A stretch of 64,000 nt of DNA from DASYXZ01 sp035308965. Its GTDB lineage: Bacteria; Acidobacteriota; Terriglobia; UBA7540. A model generated the notes under the pieces. It did no database searches and was not told the origin of the DNA. It worked only from the letters and a program-made list of their open reading frames with translations. The first letter of the stretch is position 1; each line of letters opens with the position of its first letter. The translations under genes and the position numbers were made by a program. This document shows positions 60,196 through 64,000 of the stretch, piece after piece. The DNA lies in NCBI GenBank assembly GCA_035308965.1, contig DATGFN010000065.1, forward strand, positions 62,001 through 126,000, in the 5' to 3' direction.

Positions 60196-63100
60196 CTATG
60201 CGGAAGCCGCTGTTTGATGCAGCTCCTGAAGACTTATCACCCGGATTTCCTGGTTGCGTTGCGCCTCTATTCCGCTCACGATGGCCGCCGCCGCCGATAG
60301 AGTGGTGATGCAACTGACGCCGTGCTGAACGGCTGCGTGACGAATCGATTTCTCATCATACCGCGACGCCTTCCCCAGGGGCGTATTAATCAACATGGCC
60401 AGGGATCCGTTGCGGATAAGGTCGACGACGTTGGGCCGCCCTTCGTTGACCTTGAAGACCTTTTCGACGCGCAGGCCGGCCTTTCCTAATATTGCAGCGG
60501 TCCCACTGGTGGCCACCAACTTGAAATCCATCTTCGCCAGATCACGGGCAATGGGAATCACGCCAGGCTTGTCGTGGTCATTGACGGAGATAAAAACCTG
60601 GCCTTCGGTTGGAACCCTCAACCCCGCGGCGATCTGCGCCTTGGCGTAGGCCAGACCGAAAGTTTCCCCTATGCCCATGACTTCCCCAGTCGATTTCATT
60701 TCCGGTCCCAGGATGGTGTCCACCCCCGGAAATTTCCGGAATGGAAACACCGGCGACTTGACATAATGGCTTCGCACCGGAAGTTCTTCGGGCAAGCCAA
60801 ATTCCTTAAGCTTGCGGCCCACCATCAAACGGGCAGCCAATTTGGCTAATGGCACTCCCGTAGCTTTGCTGACATAAGGGATGGTTCTGGAAGCTCGCGG
60901 ATTCACTTCCAGGACAAAAACCTTCCCGGCCTGAATGGCATATTGCGCGTTCATCAATCCCACAACTTTTAATTCCCTGGCGAGTTTCACCGTGTATTCA
61001 CGCAACGTCTGCCGATTAGACTCCGGAATAAGGGCTGGGGGGAGAACGCACGAACTATCTCCGGAATGTATACCGGCTTCCTCAATGTGCTGCATGATGC
61101 CCGCCACCAGCACATCCCGCCCATCGGAGAGTGCGTCCACATCAACTTCGGTTGCGTTTTCAAGGAAGCGATCCACAAGGATCGGGAAGGCCTGCTGTAA
61201 TTCTTCCGCCCGCGCCACGTAGTTTTTCAGAGTGGCCTCGTCGTAGGCCACCACCATCGCGCGGCCACCCAGCACGAACGAGGGCCGCACCAGAACCGGG
61301 AAGCCGATCCGATTGGCAATGGCCAGAGCTTCTTCCACGTTTTTCGCCGCGCCGTTCTCGGGCTGCGGAATGTCCATGCGTTCGAGCAGCTTGCCGAATT
61401 GTTTGCGGTCTTCGGCCAGATGGATTGAGGCGGGCGAAGTCCCAATGATGGGCACGCCCGCATTTTTCAATTGGCGGGCCAGGTTTAACGGCGTTTGTCC
61501 TCCAAACTGAACGATCACTCCGTAGGGCTTCTCCTCCTCGACAATCGCCATCACGTCTTCAAAAGTTAGGGGCTCAAAGTAGAGGCGATCCGAAGTGTCG
61601 TAGTCGGTCGAAACCGTTTCCGGATTGCAATTCACCATCACCGACTCAAAGCCTTCCTCCTTCAGTGCGAAAGCGGCGTGGCAACAGCAATAATCGAATT
61701 CAATGCCCTGCCCTATGCGATTGGGCCCGCTGCCCAGAATCAGGACTTTTTTCCGATCGGTGGGTGCGGCTTCGTCCTCGTCTTCGTAGCTCGAATAAAG
61801 GTAGGGCGTAAACGATTCAAATTCCGCCGCGCAAGTGTCAACCCGCTTAAATACGGGACGGACGCCGGTTTCCGCGCGGCGCATCCGCACGCTTTCTGCG
61901 CTCACATTCCAGATTTCACCCAGGTGCGCGTCCGAAAAGCCAAAGCGCTTCGCCTCGCGGAGGGCGGGTGGGGGGATGGACTTTTCGTCAAACCGTTTCA
62001 ACTCGCCTTGCAGCTCGACAATTTGCTGGATTTGGTTCAAGAACCATGGGTCGATGTGCGTGATCTCCTCCAGCGATTCCACACTGTGTCCGGCCGCAAA
62101 CGCGAAAAAGAGGTCCCAGAGACGTTCGGGATGCGGCACCGCCAGCCGGCGCAGCAGTTCGGAAGGATCCTGGGGAGGCTTGGGCGTTTTCCTGCCGGTC
62201 TCGAGAGACCTCATTCCCTTCATCAGAGCTTCTTTGAAGGTGCGTCCGATGGCCATGACTTCGCCCACCGATTTCATTTGCGTGCCCAGGGTGTGATCGG
62301 CTTCGGGAAATTTTTCCTGCGCCCACTTGGGAATTTTGGCCACCACGTAATCAATGGTCGGCTCAAAACACGACGGAGTTTTCTTCGTGATGTCGTTGGG
62401 AATTTCATCCAGCCGGTAGCCCACCGCCAAGCGCGCCGCGATTTTGGCAATGGGGAATCCGGTCGCTTTGGAAGCCAGGGCCGAGCTGCGCGACACGCGG
62501 GGGTTCATCTCAATCACCACCATGCGTCCGGTGCGTGGCTCGACGGCAAATTGAATATTGGATCCGCCGGTTTCCACCCCCACCGCGCGAATCACGGCAA
62601 AAGCGGCATCACGCATGCGTTGGTATTCTTTATCGGTCAGGGTTTGGGCGGGTGCGACCGTAATGGAATCGCCGGTGTGAACGCCCATGGGGTCGACATT
62701 TTCAATCGAGCAAACCACCACCGCGTTGTCGGCGTGATCGCGCATCACCTCAAGCTCAAATTCCTTCCAGCCCAGAACTGATTGTTCCACCAATACTTCA
62801 TGCACCGGGCTAAGCTCAATTCCCCAGCGCACCATCTCCTCGAATTCTTCGCGGTTGTAGGCGGTTCCAGATCCCGACCCGCCCAGCGTAAACGAGGGAC
62901 GGATGATGAGGGGGAAACCAATCTTCTCGCAGGCCTTCAGCGCGGCGTCAACCTTGGTTACCAGGACGCTGAGCGGAACATCAAGACCGATCTTTCCCAT
63001 GGTGTCTTTAAACCAAAAACGGTCTTCTGCCATCTTGATGGCATTCAACGACGCCCCAATCAGTTGCACGTTATTGCGCTCGAGAATTCCTTTTTCTGCG

Positions 63101-63405
63101 AGTTCGACCGAAAGGTTCAGAGCGGTCTGCCCGCCGACGGTGGGCAGAATAGCGTCCGGGTGCTCGCGCTCAATTATGGCTTCCAGATATTCCGCCGTCA
63201 GAGGCTCAACATAAGTGCGGTCGGCGATTTCCGGATCGGTCATGATGGTGGCCGGGTTCGAATTCACCAGCACAATTTCATAGCCATCCGCCCGCAGCGC
63301 CTTGCACGCCTGCGTGCCTGAATAATCAAACTCACAGGCCTGGCCGATCACAATCGGGCCCGAGCCGATAATCATGATTTTGCGGAGGTCAGTGCGTTTG
63401 GGCAT
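60196..63405 (-). CDS. carB: carbamoyl-phosphate synthase, large chain
   Basis: The 1,069 residues have two homologous halves. Each has an ATP-grasp domain: IMIIGSGPIVIGQACEFDYS and, in the second half, VLILGSGPNRIGQGIEFDYC. The first half also shows PSFTLGGSGSGTAYNREEFE and VIEMNPRVSRSSALASKATG; the second shows PSFVLGGRAMVVAYDEATLK and VLEVNPRASRTIPYVSKATG. A C-terminal MGS-type regulatory domain begins near 935. With the small chain (encoded 60 bases upstream) it makes carbamoyl phosphate for arginine and pyrimidine synthesis. The last domain keeps the region that binds UMP and ornithine in E. coli. Confidence 0.97.
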   Translation of the reverse strand: MPKRTDLRKIMIIGSGPIVIGQACEFDYSGTQACKALRADGYEIVLVNSNPATIMTDPEIADRTYVEPLTAEYLEAIIEREHPDAILPTVGGQTALNLSVELAEKGILERNNVQLIGASLNAIKMAEDRFWFKDTMGKIGLDVPLSVLVTKVDAALKACEKIGFPLIIRPSFTLGGSGSGTAYNREEFEEMVRWGIELSPVHEVLVEQSVLGWKEFELEVMRDHADNAVVVCSIENVDPMGVHTGDSITVAPAQTLTDKEYQRMRDAAFAVIRAVGVETGGSNIQFAVEPRTGRMVVIEMNPRVSRSSALASKATGFPIAKIAARLAVGYRLDEIPNDITKKTPSCFEPTIDYVVAKIPKWAQEKFPEADHTLGTQMKSVGEVMAIGRTFKEALMKGMRSLETGRKTPKPPQDPSELLRRLAVPHPERLWDLFFAFAAGHSVESLEEITHIDPWFLNQIQQIVELQGELKRFDEKSIPPPALREAKRFGFSDAHLGEIWNVSAESVRMRRAETGVRPVFKRVDTCAAEFESFTPYLYSSYEDEDEAAPTDRKKVLILGSGPNRIGQGIEFDYCCCHAAFALKEEGFESVMVNCNPETVSTDYDTSDRLYFEPLTFEDVMAIVEEEKPYGVIVQFGGQTPLNLARQLKNAGVPIIGTSPASIHLAEDRKQFGKLLERMDIPQPENGAAKNVEEALAIANRIGFPVLVRPSFVLGGRAMVVAYDEATLKNYVARAEELQQAFPILVDRFLENATEVDVDALSDGRDVLVAGIMQHIEEAGIHSGDSSCVLPPALIPESNRQTLREYTVKLARELKVVGLMNAQYAIQAGKVFVLEVNPRASRTIPYVSKATGVPLAKLAARLMVGRKLKEFGLPEELPVRSHYVKSPVFPFRKFPGVDTILGPEMKSTGEVMGIGETFGLAYAKAQIAAGLRVPTEGQVFISVNDHDKPGVIPIARDLAKMDFKLVATSGTAAILGKAGLRVEKVFKVNEGRPNVVDLIRNGSLAMLINTPLGKASRYDEKSIRHAAVQHGVSCITTLSAAAAIVSGIEAQRNQEIRVISLQELHQTAASA

Positions 63406-63465
63406 CTGGGTTACGGTTGAAAGGTATATTGAAATAAATAGACTAATAAAAATCGATTCACTGGA

Positions 63466-64000
63466 CTATGCCTTACCCGGTTTCTTGAATTCCTCCATCA
63501 TTCTCACAAAGTTTCCGAACAGATACGCCGAATCGTGAGGGCCGGGTGAAGCTTCGGGATGATATTGCACGCTAAAAAGCGGCAAGGATTTATGGCGCAG
63601 GCCTTCCAGAGTATCGTCGTTCAGATTTCGATGAGTTAACACAACTTCATTTATATTCAACGAATCCGGATCGACGGCAAAGCCGTGGTTTTGCGCGGTA
63701 ATTTCCACTTTGTTTGTTTCGAGATTCAACACGGGATGATTTCCGCCATGATGGCCAAATTTCAATTTGTAGGTATTGCCGCCCAAGGCGAGCCCGATGA
63801 TCTGGTGTCCAAGGCAAATGCCGAATACGGGAACGCGCCCGAGCAAACCGCGCACGGCGCGAGCGGCATACTCGACGGGCTCGGGATCGCCGGGCCCGTT
63901 GGATAGAAATACCCCGTCGGGTTTTAGTTCCAGAACTTCGCGTGCCGAGGTTGAGGCGGGGACAATTGTGACTGCGCAACCCGAGTCCACCAACCGGCGC
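63466..64000 (-). CDS. carA: carbamoyl-phosphate synthase, small chain, 5' part beyond the window
   Basis: The frame is open through the right edge; about 178 residues of the C-terminal glutaminase are inside. Visible: GVFLSNGPGDPEP, the nucleophile in VFGICLGHQIIGLALGGNT (GICLGHQ), VEITAQNHGFAVD and the histidine-glutamate pair in SVQYHPEASPGPHDS. The enzyme splits glutamine and channels ammonia to CarB. The N-terminal half and the real start are outside. 60 bases separate it from carB, without a visible terminator, so the two form an operon. Confidence 0.95.
   Translation of the reverse strand, partial: RRLVDSGCAVTIVPASTSAREVLELKPDGVFLSNGPGDPEPVEYAARAVRGLLGRVPVFGICLGHQIIGLALGGNTYKLKFGHHGGNHPVLNLETNKVEITAQNHGFAVDPDSLNINEVVLTHRNLNDDTLEGLRHKSLPLFSVQYHPEASPGPHDSAYLFGNFVRMMEEFKKPGKA

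Noticed and set aside
1..64000. tRNA and rRNA genes
   Set aside because: No cloverleaf-like gene with a TTCRANNC T-loop was recognised in the intergenic gaps by eye; a covariance-model scan would be needed to be certain.

Overview
The window (64,000 bases, fairly GC-rich) looks like chromosomal DNA of an acidobacterium (phylum Acidobacteriota). The pointers are a large MacB/FtsX-type permease of the acidobacterial duplicated-permease kind at the left edge, LpxD (so an outer membrane with lipid A), BshC (bacillithiol), many secreted proteins of no known family, and short GC-rich hairpin repeats between genes. Nearly all of it is core metabolism and cell envelope. There is no prophage, CRISPR array, rRNA or recognisable tRNA gene. 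The only accessory-type elements are one toxin-antitoxin pair and three copies of a small hairpin repeat.

Layout. 1-9.6 kb: partial permease, a GT28 glycosyltransferase, an HxlR regulator, a MetE-like zinc protein, a TPR membrane protein, a RHH/MazF toxin-antitoxin pair, a Tat-exported aldo/keto reductase and two unknown exported proteins. 9.7-17.9 kb (mostly minus strand): an M16 peptidase pair (one active, one lacking the zinc motif), a membrane PP2C phosphatase, NadE coupled to a methyltransferase, a rhodanese, a YvlD-like membrane protein and an ErpA/IscA-type Fe-S carrier. 18-30.6 kb: an exported unknown, isocitrate dehydrogenase, a small [2Fe-2S] protein, AccA, DnaE, a CCA-adding enzyme with a histone-like tail, a Xer recombinase, an unknown soluble protein with a consensus promoter, LpxD and PlsC. 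30.6-38.2 kb: an M61 peptidase divergent from a PHP phosphoesterase, an ABC exporter, a phospholipase D-like protein with a helical tail, a PilZ-like protein and a membrane protein.

38.2-43.2 kb: pyruvate:ferredoxin oxidoreductase (NifJ) coupled to a dihydroorotate dehydrogenase-like flavoprotein that lacks the usual catalytic motif. They lie behind a compound promoter with a CRP-type box at -41.5 and a second inverted repeat. 43.2-50.2 kb (minus): DapF, a polytopic glycosyltransferase, PfkB kinase, esterase, ABC permease and MTA phosphorylase. 50.2-53.6 kb (minus): acyl-CoA dehydrogenase, MeaB, methylmalonyl-CoA epimerase and a metallo-hydrolase, tightly coupled as a propionyl/methylmalonyl-CoA module. 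53.7-64 kb: a TPR protein, then threonine aldolase, HemW, YjbQ, BshC, a DapA-type lyase, CarB and the 3' part of CarA.

Regulation worth noting: several genes have a TATAAT-like box 7-9 bases before the start codon and no ribosome binding site, which suggests leaderless mRNAs. Others start at TTG, GTG and, for the acyl-CoA dehydrogenase, apparently CTG. No single undescribed system stands out beyond doubt. The best leads are the NifJ/DHOD-like pair with its promoter, the hairpin repeat family and the leaderless promoters.
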